Assembly (NCBI RefSeq): GCF_030253575.1
Contig: NC_080560.1
Coordinates: 42,609,001 to 42,673,000, forward strand
DNA: 64,000 bases
Origin: Rhododendron vialii
Taxonomy: Eukaryota > Streptophyta > Magnoliopsida > Ericales > Ericaceae
Direction of reading: 5' to 3'
The notes beneath the pieces are model-generated. The model was not told where the DNA came from. It saw nothing but the letters and a program-made list of their open reading frames with translations, and ran no database searches. The position numbers and the translations under genes were made by a program. Numbering within the stretch: position 1 is the first letter of the stretch; every line of letters starts with the position of its first letter. This document shows positions 55,328 through 64,000 of the stretch, piece by piece.

Positions 55328-57635
55328 CGCGTCAATGGAAAACTTTTGGCTTATTTGTACGATGGTCTCCAAAGTATTTTCAAATTGTAAATTTGGTCCC
55401 CAATATACAAATTGCGTCTATTGCATCCCCAATATTTAAAGTGTTCGTTTAAATGGTCCCGGAGCTAACTCCATCCACATTTTCCTTCAATTACAAGGGC
55501 ATATTCGGAACTCTATCATGATATTATAAACTCACCTTCCTTCCGCTCATGGGCCAGTCACCACCATTGCCGTTTGCCACCACTTCTTTGTTGGAAATTT
55601 ACAGAATTTCAGACAAATGAAATTGGGGCTTTCAGAGGGTCTCCCGAGGCAACCGTGCATATCCTGGGTTCGTTGTATCTGAACGCACCACAATCAATAG
55701 ACGTATTAATGTGTGAATTTTGTAACTCCCGTAACTTCTCCCCATGATGGTGTATTCACTCCTATAACCTCCCTCTTTGATGGCAGAAATCAATTCCAGA
55801 ATTCAATGTGCAGAATTTATTGTGGAAGTTATCAGCAAGGGTCTTTTGCTATATATAGGTGCATCCCATTTTTGTTCAAGCACCAGAAAATTCACAGTAA
55901 TCCTAACAAGTTCTGATATTCGTTCTTTGAGAGAGAGAGAGATATGCGGTAGTCAATTTGCCAAAGCGGTCGACGGTGGTGTTCTGACGGCTTGCAGTTT
56001 AGCCAAGCCAATACTGAGAGGAAGTCGCCGACGCAACCTACAACACCCACGGTAGGCGGCAAATCTTTCTTAAGGAGACTGTGGTATCACACAGGACTCG
56101 ATTTGGTTTCAGAGATTTCTGTTTGTATTCTGTTATCTCCTGTTCAAGTTTATGTAATCTGTAATTTATTTCAATCATGTATTGTATTGTATTGTTATGA
56201 TTGAAATTGTTCTCCGAAAATATACATTATTTCCGAAATTTTCCCAACATTCTTTTCCGGCAACAACCAACCGCCACAAATTCTACACCCTCCGCCTTCA
56301 ACCTCCATCAACCACCACCACCCCTATTCAACCTCCATCCCCTTCGCCAATCACCACCACCCAAACCCAGAACAACAGAATCCCCAACGGCCCAACCATA
56401 AACTAACCTCGTAAGACATAAATCGATCAACCCTAGAATACCAGCATTTGACGCCGGATGGCATAGTCACAATCCCCCCGCAGCCCACCCTCCGGATTGC
56501 CCTTGACGCCACAACCGTTGCTCGTGTGAGATGGTTTGGGCGATGCAAACACTCCCGAGCAAAGTGCAAACACCTAATCAATTATTTTTTCATTTTCGAT
56601 TTCGAAGGATGGCTTACTGTTCGAGAGTTCTTCCCATCGGATTCGGAGTTACAAAACATCGAACCCCATAAATACAGGGGTTTTTCTTGAGCATTCAAAG
56701 TCTTGAATGTTTACGGTACGCAATCCACCACCAGCAAGATCGAAAGCTCTCATTTTTTTCTAAAAGTAATATCGTTTAGATCACAGAAGACTAGTTGGGT
56801 TTGAGGAAGTGGTGTGAAAAGGTTTTTTATTTTTATTTTTATTTTTATCGAGGGCTTTAATGAGATAGGAGGAGGAGTAGGAGGCGGCAACCCCCCTCCC
56901 CCGATTAGAACCCTAAAATTGAAGATTAAGTTTTCGGGAGGGGTTGTCAGAGGGGGTTTCAAGGTAGACGAGGGTGACGTCGGAGCAGATGGGCGTGGGA
57001 GAGAGAGAGAGAGAGGAGCATGCAGATGGAGACAGGGGAGATGGTGGTGGTGATTTCTTGGCCGATTGAGTCAAGGATACTGGCGGTGGTGGTGGTGGCG
57101 GCTCGGTCCATGATTTGGTTGGGGGTTTTGTGGAGATGGGATTGGGATGGTTTGGTTTGGTTTGGAAGGGTGGTTAGAGATCAGAAGTGGAAACGGGGGA
57201 GAGCATTGATAGAGGATTTGGTTTTTACTGGAACTTTTTTCCCATTTGGGGGGGGGGGGAGGGGGGGTTTTGAGATGGGGGGGTCTGAGATTGTTTTGGT
57301 GGTGAGATCAGAAGTGGAAACGGGGGAGAGCATTGATAGAGGATTTGGTTTTTACTGGAACTTTTTTCCCATTTGGGGGGGGGGGGGGGGAGGGAGGGTT
57401 TTGAGATGGGGGGTTCTGAGATTGTTTTGGTGGTGGGGTGATGGTTGTTTAAAGAGGAAGTTAGACAAATACCAGTCCTTTTAACGGTTAATTTGGATGA
57501 AGTTAGTTGCAGAGCTTATTTAAACGCGCATTGTCAACATTGGGATGCAATATATACAATTCATATATTGAAGATCAAATTAACATTTTGAAAATACTTC
57601 GAAAAACATCCGTACAAATAAGCCCAAAAGTTTTC
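55328..57635. mobile_element. 2.3-kb element with ~150-bp terminal inverted repeats
   Basis: The left end (AAAACTTTTGGCTTATTTGT at about 55340) and the inverted right end (about 57480-57630) match over roughly 150 bp, through AAGTATTTTCAAA, ATTGCATCCC and CTAACT.CATCC. Long terminal repeats fit Mutator-like elements. I could not fix a 9-bp target duplication. No transposase. Inside there is non-repetitive, partly GC-rich sequence that may be captured. Confidence 0.7.
57178..57432. repeat. 127-bp tandem duplication with G-runs
   Basis: The segment from 'agatcagaagtggaaacg' through the G-run to 'gattgttttggtggt' occurs at 57178 and 57305, almost identical apart from the G-run length. Confidence 0.95.
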
Positions 57636-57708
57636 AATGCGTTACATAGTTGAAAACGGATCATCAACCCAAATTATCCCTGCACACATCCTACAAATTA
57701 CAATAGAG

Positions 57709-58716
57709 AATAACTTCTACACGGAAGGTCCATGTAGAAACAAATGTCCACCAAGCCAATCAAAACAAGCCAACTCAGCAAGAAGTGGGGCAACTAGCAA
57801 GGTGTGGAATCCTCTGTCCTAACTCTTTGAACCCATCATATGTGCCAAATTCTCCTGTCTCGACATGTGTCTTAATTTAATCCCAGCCCTTGAATCAAAT
57901 TTCCTCTCTCACTTATCACTCCTCCGGCGAAATCACTCCCTTAGCACCTTCTCCTCTTTGCCGCTGGCGAACTAAGCCATCCCAGCACCACTATAGTTAC
58001 CCGAACTGTAGATTGTGGGTTCTGTGAAGAAAAAGTCCACCGATCATTTAACCCACTTCGCACTCTCGACCTTCCCTCATCACCATTTTTCGTAGCTCTT
58101 TGGATTTGAATCCTAGCTAAATACAACAATCTAACCATCTATAAGAATCACATAAAATTATTCTCTAAGGATTGAACTCTAATTCATCTTCAAGTATTCT
58201 CAATATAAGCAACTGATTGGAGTTTGAACTTAATTTTTTCCGTTTCGATTTAGTTTCAGAGTCCCAAGTGGGTTTTCCGATCTGTTTTTTCTTTTTTCAA
58301 TTTCAGTTTGATTTTGGAATTCCAAGGAGTACAAACCCTAGCATCCTAATTTTGGAACTCCACAATTTGTAGTGTGCATTTTCTGGTGCTCTGGTAATTT
58401 TTTGGTTCAAAGTGAGGGTTTGTAGACAGAGAAGAAAAGAAGGTTCAAGTCAGGCGAGTGAGAAGCTGTGGTAGAGGAGTGAGAAGGAAAGAAAGAGGGT
58501 TAGTTCTGGCAAGTATGGTGGCACCGTTATGGTTCAATTCGCCGGCGGCGAAGAGGATAAGGCCCTGAGGGAGTGATGTCGCCGAAGAAGTGTTAAATGA
58601 GGGAGAGGATCCCACGCCTAGCTGGGTGCCCCACTTTTTGCTGAGTTTGCTTGTTTTGATTGGCTTGGTGGACTTTTGCTTCTGCACGGACCCTCCGTGT
58701 AGAAGTTATTCTCCCT
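57709..58716. mobile_element. 1.0-kb foldback-type element
   Basis: The terminal 85 bp are inverted (AATAACTTCTACACGGA ... CCAAGCCAATCAAAACAAGC). Pairing resumes further in (CTCCGGCGAAATCACTCCCT versus AGGGAGTGATGTCGCCG, about 57920 and 58570), so each arm is about 270 bp. No coding sequence. Confidence 0.78.
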
Positions 58717-58772
58717 ACGATTATGCCAAACAACCTTGACTTTAGATGAGAAAATAAATCCCAAAAAAATTG

Positions 58773-58816
58773 TAATAGGATTTTTTTTTTTTTGTTTTAT
58801 CCTGTTAATAGGATTT
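58773..58816 (-). mobile_element. 22-bp poly(A) insertion with target duplication
   Basis: TAATAGGATTT occurs at 58773-58783 and 58806-58816. The insert reads ACAGGATAAAAC plus poly(A) on the minus strand. Confidence 0.65.
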
Positions 58817-59274
58817 GTTTGTAATACCCATCATGGTGGCCGGGCTAGGTTGCCATTTAAACGCTCTCTGGTCGTTTAGATCAACTGAAAACTGTGTGCT
58901 GCTGAAACCCACAACATTTCCCCCCTCATGCCCCACTTTGATGAAATGAAGAGAGAGAGAGAGACTCACACAAGGGCTTTCATCTCTTTGATCATCTGGG
59001 TATCACTGTATCAGATCCTACAAGAACAGCAGCAAGAACACCCAAACCACGGATTAGCATCTCAAGACCAGCTATGCAATCCTCACCCTCCGATCAACTG
59101 CCTCTAAATTGCTCCCATGGTGAACATTCCCAGGACTCGCACCAAACACCAAAATAACTCATCTTTTACCAACACTCACAAAAAGTCAAAAAAACCCCAA
59201 GCTAATAAAAGGAAATGAAAAGAAGAAGAAGAAGTTAAACCTCAAACCCATTTCACTCAAATACACGCACTTAA

Positions 59275-59949
59275 GAGCATGTACATCAAACAAGGTAAAC
59301 ATGCAATTTTAGCTATTTTAACTAAGAAAAAAGACAAAACTGCTCTGCACCAGTCTCTCGGTAAACTCCAATGTAAAATACATATGAGAAAAAACCTCTC
59401 TACCTATACCGAGGAACTATTCATTCGGTTTCCAATTTTTATTCTTTTCCCCTCTCTCTCTCTCCACAACGAAAAAAGGTTGGGTTTGGTGTTCTTGAAA
59501 TCAATCGATTGAAACGGAGGTCTGGCAATATGGGTTTATCTCGCCGGAATCGATCTGGGTCCGGCGAAGAAATAAAGAAAAGCTAGGTCTGGCGATTTGG
59601 ATTTCTCTCGAACGAAGAAAGGCTGGGTTTCTGTCTCTACTATTTGAGAGAATCAAGCATTCAACGGAGAAAGGCCCAAGTCCGGACCGTCCGGTTCCGG
59701 TTCCGGCGACCTCGATCACGATCTCAGGTTTGCAGTATATATGGTTTACAGTATATATAATATATATGAACGTGATATATATATATATATATATATATAC
59801 ACTGTGTTTGTATTATTTTCTAGTAATATTTAATTGATAGAGGGAAAATTACAAAAAAGCTGCTGTGCGTAGAAGGAGAAAATGGATAGGTAAAGTAGAA
59901 ATCATACATTTTTGAGTAGGTATTTTACCTAGTGTTGGTGTACATGCTC
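59275..59949. mobile_element. MITE with GAGCATGTACA ends
   Basis: 675 bp. The ends GAGCATGTACATCA and TGGTGTACATGCTC are inverted, with flanks TAA (left) and TAG (right), a nearly intact Tourist-type duplication. It holds a TA microsatellite at 59779-59800. Confidence 0.72.
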
Positions 59950-60095
59950 TAGTCAATATAGACCTCCAGGGCCCCACCCCACCTCCACAACACCAATTGA
60001 TTGATTAGTGATTACTACTTTTTACACTGGGCATTGAAAACTTTTCGTCTGAATTGTTTCCAAAAATTTGGAATCATTTACTGCGCCTATGCATG

Positions 60096-60849
60096 CAGGG
60101 ATGGAGTCAGAGAGGAGTTAGTAGGGGTGGTCGTCCCTGCAAAGAAAAAAAAAACTACTTTTATATGTAAAAATAAATAAATTCCAATGAAAATATATAG
60201 GCTCGCCCATGTGTAGAATTTGAAAAAATATATATAATAGTAACATTTGAAATACGAAGGATACCAACATTAATTACGAAAGGCTAAGATTAAAATATAA
60301 CAAAACATAAAACTAGAGGGTTAATATTGTGAATATTTAAGTAAAAAACTTTCACTTTTCATTAGTTGAGTTTAATATTTTACAGTTTTATTTCTTTTTA
60401 CTCTAAAATCTCAATGACGCACTAAACCCCCTCCCTCTCTCTTGGCACAAACATCCTCAATTGTTAAGACTTTAAAGGCAATTTCGAGAAAATAGTAACG
60501 GAGGATAAGGGATTTTGGAAACCATCATTAATTCTGGTGAAATCTACGTTGTAGGTATATCTTTCCCCAATTGTTATTCTAGACTTCTAATTCTTTGTTT
60601 TTTGACTGGTAAAATCAAGTAACATAAAAGCCTTTGGACTGAATTCATTTAGTTGTGATGAATGAAAAAGAAGAAGATGAACAATAAAAAAAACAAGACA
60701 CATCAAGATCGATCCTATTAGTTAAACTGATTTATGTATTTACGTTATTTTGAGTTTTAATGTATTTACGTTATTATACATGTGTATTTATATTTTTTTC
60801 TCACATGTACGATCGCCCCTGCGTAGTGAAATTTCTGGCTCCATCCCTG
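60096..60849. mobile_element. hAT-like non-autonomous element
   Basis: 754 bp. The ends CAGGGATGGAGTCAG and CTGGCTCCATCCCTG are inverted and of the CAGGG.(C/T)GGA type common in plant hAT elements. The 8-bp target duplication is degraded (TATGCATG / TTAATGCG). Confidence 0.7.
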
Positions 60850-60853
60850 TTAA

Positions 60854-60953
60854 TGCGTGGAGTGTTGCGTGTATCGAAGATTCGAAGTGTGGTATGGTGG
60901 TTGGGAGAGAATGAGTACAGCACCGGCTCTGATATTTGAGTTGTTCTAGTTCG
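60854..60953 (+). repeat. Direct repeat, copy 1
   Basis: The text TGCGTGGAGTGTTGCGTGTA to TTGTTCTAGTTCG recurs at 61809-61920 with about 90 percent identity and one 15-bp length difference. The class is unknown to me. Confidence 0.85.
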
Positions 60954-61228
60954 GTCATAAGTGGGTTTTATATATTGGTGGGTGTAGACAACCAAATGCA
61001 ACAACCCATTAGTCACCATAACCATAAAGGCAAAGCACTTTGAAAGGAGCACAAAAAGATGTTTTTCTAAACTTTCTTGCAATTCCAAAGATCTTGCATG
61101 TGACACATTATTGGTGGGTGTAGACATGGACCTTAGGGTGTGATCATGTGCATTGTGCATGGGGGACCCCAACCCCACACACCAACTCCTTGTAAAATGT
61201 CCTGATCCAATACAGCACATGGAGTGAC

Positions 61229-61634
61229 GAGAAGTGCTAGCCGTACCGACCAATTTCAAACCGAAACCGTACCGACGGCCGCTCCGGGCTGTCTCCGGCC
61301 ACCGGACGGCCGATCCGAGCAGTTCAAAAATTCTAAAAAAAAAAACCGAGGGGCCCCGCGCTTGAATAAATGGCATCCGATGTGTGTAGGGTGGTTAGAT
61401 TGAGTACCCTATTTTTCGCGTATACATATATACACGAGTATACACGAAAAATAGGGTACTCGATCTAACCACCCTACACACATCGGATGCCGTTTATTCC
61501 CGCGTAGGGCCACTCGGTTTATTTTTTAAGAATTTTAGAACGGCTCGGATCGGCCGTCCGGTGGCGGGAGACAGCCCGGAGAGGCCGTCGGTACGGTTTC
61601 GGTTTGAAATTGGTCGGTACGGCTAGGATTTCTG
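61229..61634. mobile_element. 406-bp foldback MITE, Mutator-like
   Basis: A nearly perfect palindrome with arms of about 190 bp meeting near 61430. The ends are GAGAAGTGCTAGCCGTACCG and its inverted partner CGGTACGGCTAGGATTTCTG. A perfect 9-bp duplication TGGAGTGAC lies at 61220-61228 and 61635-61643, which is the Mutator signature. Confidence 0.92.
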
Positions 61635-61808
61635 TGGAGTGACCAAAGAGGAATTATTAAATACTAAGAAAATAGGTGACCAGATTTTGTGATCTTGACT
61701 TTCCCAACCACAATTAGATTTTGCCTTTATGCATTTGTTGGGTACAAACGTTGTTTAGCAACATTCATTGTCTCTCCTTTTTTCTGTCAGTTGCGCGGCT
61801 TGCACCTT

Positions 61809-61920
61809 TGCGTGGAGTGTTGCGTGTATCGAAGATTTGAAGTGTGGTGTGGTGGTTGTGAGAGAATGAGGTTGGTGGTCAACACAGTGCCGGCTCTGAT
61901 ATTTGGGTTGCTCTAGTTCG
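61809..61920 (+). repeat. Direct repeat, copy 2
   Basis: Partner of 60854-60953; it carries the extra bases GGTTGGTGGTCAACA near 61870. Confidence 0.85.
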
Positions 61921-62422
61921 ATCCTAAACTTTGGTTGCTCACCATGGCATAAAAATAAAAAGACATACAACTTGAAGATCCGAGTTCAAATGGCGCCGGC
62001 GTGGAGTCGTAGACAAGGCAAGGGTTTCACGTTTCATCTCTGTTAGTTTTAGAATGGCTTTCTTCGTTTAATTTGAAACTAATTTTTTTTGTTGTGTTTA
62101 CAAAAATAATTTCTTGGTTGCCCAACCTCATGAGTTTGTGGGGCTTACTCCAGGATTGGCTATGGTCAAACAGGTTAGTATGGGTATTATATCATTTCTC
62201 CGTTTGTAAAATTGATAGCTAAATAACAGCTATTAGTACTGACTGAACATTTTTGTTTAGCTTTGATCGTCATTGGTAAATGATGACACATGCATGAACT
62301 TTCAATTAATGTGTTGTTCCTATAAAATGTACTAGCAGGAAGTAATCTCCAACAAAGCCCAAAACATGTACTAGTAGTATACATGAAAGAGTCCAAAATC
62401 GAATAGAATCTTATGGGCCAGT
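61921..62422. other. No recognised feature
   Basis: Sequence left of the LTR element. No exon or repeat recognised. Confidence 0.35.
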
Positions 62423-62891
62423 TGATGCCGGTCAAAGTTCTTGAAATTATTCAAAAAGTCATTGTATCGATCGAAGAGTCTTTTTAAGTTGCTAAGTGTT
62501 TTTTAAGTTTCAAGAGTCAAACACATTTTTCTATTAGTCTATGGTCAAGTCCTTTTAATTTGTGTCTTGAAAATGTAAGTATCTTTTCCTATTCTTGGAG
62601 GGTTGTTCCAAGTTGCCTATAAATTGTGTTGCTATGAATGAAATCATTAGAGAGTGTGTTGAATTAAAATAGCCTTTGGATTGTGAGAAGATAATTCTTC
62701 TTGTTCATCGTTTCTGTATCTCTTAGGTGGATTCCTTTGAGTGGTGAGCGATCTATACGTCCTGTATCTCCAGTTAAATCCTCGGGTGGTGATATCTGTA
62801 TCCCGTTGGTTCCTAACTTGGGTGGTGAGCGTTACCCCTTTATCCATTTTTTACCTTACTTCCGTCCCTTTTTCAAAACCCGCCGTCAGTT

Positions 62892-62903
62892 TGGTATCAG
62901 AGC
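62892..62903 (+). other. Primer-binding site (tRNA-iMet)
   Basis: TGGTATCAGAGC, the exact plant initiator-tRNA-Met complement, 3 bases after the end of the 5' LTR. Confidence 0.93.
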
Positions 62904-62915
62904 TCTTGGGTTGCC

Positions 62916-63671
62916 ATGGCTAGAGTGTTTCAACATCAGCAACAAGAACAACAACAATCATTTCAGAATCCACATCGTGGGGAGGACAAGGATAGTTTCA
63001 AAGTGGACGATGCTACTCTTGAATGGCCCTTTACAACAAAAATTATTCCAGATCCAATTGTGGATTGGAGTAAGCGGCCAATCTATGATGAATACACCGA
63101 AGATGGGTTCTTGATTTTGCATGATGTGTACGTCAAGAATATTGTTTTTGTGGCTAATGAAGTTGTTGGTCCCGTTGATGGTGGAATTGATAATTTATTC
63201 GTGGCCAACGATGATATTCAAGATAGCAATAGGCAAAAGCAAATTTTGCGATTATCTAGTACCATGGTGAGTGCTATTCACGTCAAACATATTGAAGAGA
63301 GCAAACTGGAAGTTGAAGTGAAAAAGCATTTTGATTGGATTGAATCACCAATTTTCGACGAAAAAACAACTATTGTTGAAGAAGTTTCTAAAGCAAATGG
63401 TGAGTTCCAAAAACGTGGTACATCTTTCGAGCAACAAAATGTGGATCCATTTTTGAATTTTATTGAAGACTTTGCAAGAAAGAATCCATGGGTTACGTAT
63501 TTAGAGCACAATTTGAAGGAAACAACTCATTTAGTTTTTGGCGTCGTTTTAAAGTTCAGGTATGAAAAAATTAATTTCAAGTACAAGGTTGATGCAGACA
63601 AGATTCGGCGTTCTAAACTGTTTCAAGCCTTGGAAACTCGAGGACGAGTTTTCTCAACCGGGGGAGAATGA
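62916..63671 (+). CDS. Unrecognised 251-residue ORF of the LTR element
   Basis: It starts with ATG 12 bases after the primer site and stops inside the first bases of the 3' LTR. The product begins MARVFQHQQQEQQQ and is rich in Asp, Glu, Lys and Val. Its middle reads IVDWSKRPIYDEYTEDG and LILHDVYVKNIVFVANEVVG; the end reads LETRGRVFSTGGE. I see no zinc knuckle, no protease DTG, no transmembrane part and no cysteine. It does not resemble any Gag I know. The last residues overlap the purine tract, so they may be constrained as RNA or DNA. Role unknown; a Gag-like RNA-binding protein or a captured host fragment are both possible. Confidence 0.7.
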   Translation: MARVFQHQQQEQQQSFQNPHRGEDKDSFKVDDATLEWPFTTKIIPDPIVDWSKRPIYDEYTEDGFLILHDVYVKNIVFVANEVVGPVDGGIDNLFVANDDIQDSNRQKQILRLSSTMVSAIHVKHIEESKLEVEVKKHFDWIESPIFDEKTTIVEEVSKANGEFQKRGTSFEQQNVDPFLNFIEDFARKNPWVTYLEHNLKETTHLVFGVVLKFRYEKINFKYKVDADKIRRSKLFQALETRGRVFSTGGE

Positions 63672-63780
63672 TGCCGGTCAAAGTTCTTGAAATTATTCAA
63701 GAAGTCATTGTGTCGATCGAAGAGTCTTTTTAAGTTGCTAAGTGTTTTTTAAGTTTCAAGAGTCAAACACATTTTTCTAT
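63669..63780 (+). repeat. 3' LTR, first 112 bp
   Basis: It matches the 5' LTR start (62423-62534) with three or four substitutions, up to the shared text CACATTTTTCTAT. Confidence 0.9.
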
Positions 63781-64000
63781 CAGAAAACCTATGAGTACCG
63801 AAAATGGGGGAGGGAAAACGGACCGACGGCCGCCGGCGGGCCATCTCCGGCCACCGGACGGCCGATCCGAGCCGTTCAAAAATTCTAAAAAAAAAAACCG
63901 AGGGGCCCAACGCGGGAATCAACGGCATTCGAGGTGTGTAGGGTGCTTGATCGGAGCACCCCTTTTCGTGTGTATATGTATACACACGAAAAGGGGTGCT
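63781..64000. mobile_element. Foldback MITE, second copy, cut by the window end
   Basis: It starts CAGAAAACC and carries the same core as 61229-61634 (GGCCGATCCGAGC, TTCAAAAATTCT, CCGAGGGGCCC). The central palindrome GTGTGTATATGTATACACAC lies near 63968-63987. Only the left arm and centre are visible. It sits in the 3' LTR. Confidence 0.85.

Larger units (their letters stand above)
62423..64000 (+). mobile_element. Non-autonomous LTR retrotransposon, right end beyond window
   Basis: The 5' LTR is 62423-62888 (466 bp, TGATGCCGG ... CCGTCA) with a TATA-like CTATAAAT at 62617. The primer-binding site TGGTATCAGAGC at 62892-62903 matches initiator tRNA-Met. The internal region is only 780 bp and is nearly filled by one ORF. 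A purine tract GGGGGAGAA precedes the 3' LTR, which starts at 63669 with the same TGATGCCGG and runs 112 bp before another element interrupts it. No gag, protease, reverse transcriptase or integrase is present, so it must be mobilised in trans. Confidence 0.88.

Noticed and set aside
60801..61376. 191-codon minus-strand frame
   Set aside because: It spans a hAT-like end, a direct repeat and one arm of a foldback MITE, so it is a chance frame across repeats.

Overview
The window is nuclear DNA of a flowering plant, most likely a eudicot. Every gene I can reconstruct belongs to a plant family and most have plant-type introns: a TRM-type microtubule protein, an AMSH deubiquitinase, a secreted GPI-type cysteine protein, the mitochondrial PPR40, an endosulfine, and a GH3 beta-xylosidase. 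The DNA between and inside genes is AT-rich and packed with MITEs, SINEs, LINE tails and LTR remnants. I cannot name the species. Exon chains were assembled by hand from splice sites, reading phase and my memory of family members; each chain closes in frame from start to stop.

Layout. 1-2958 (+): 3' part of a TRM6/7/8-like gene whose start lies left of the window. 4023-14157 (-): 14-exon AMSH-like ubiquitin protease, with introns holding SINEs, a Stowaway-like MITE and LINE debris. 14158-17621: a transposon nest with two 385-bp Tourist-like MITEs (one inside another MITE) and a tiny TRIM. 17622-19005 (-): four-exon secreted, probably GPI-anchored protein with a Gly/Ser/Gln stretch. 19006-22220: no gene, one MITE carrying a 450-bp GGT array. 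22221-24362 (-): intronless PPR40. 25732-30255 (-): endosulfine (ENSA/ARPP19 family) in six small coding exons, none long enough to stand out as an open frame, with a GC-AG intron and GA microsatellites upstream. 30700-34676: no gene, tandem duplications and a small MITE. 34677-41527 (-): seven-exon BXL1-like beta-xylosidase, also with a probable GC-AG intron and a hAT-like element in intron 2 with a perfect 8-bp target duplication. 41528-64000: no host gene I can support. This 22-kb stretch holds LINE pseudogenes, several hairpin elements, a 1.4-kb foldback, two elements with long terminal inverted repeats, hAT- and Tourist-like MITEs, and at the right edge a small non-autonomous LTR retrotransposon with an unrecognised 251-codon ORF.

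The host genes are unrelated housekeeping or cell-wall genes and form no operon or cluster. The most unusual material is in the mobile fraction: the short LTR element with its own ORF, the foldback families, nested MITEs, and a set of 20-bp poly(A) insertions each flanked by a target-site duplication.
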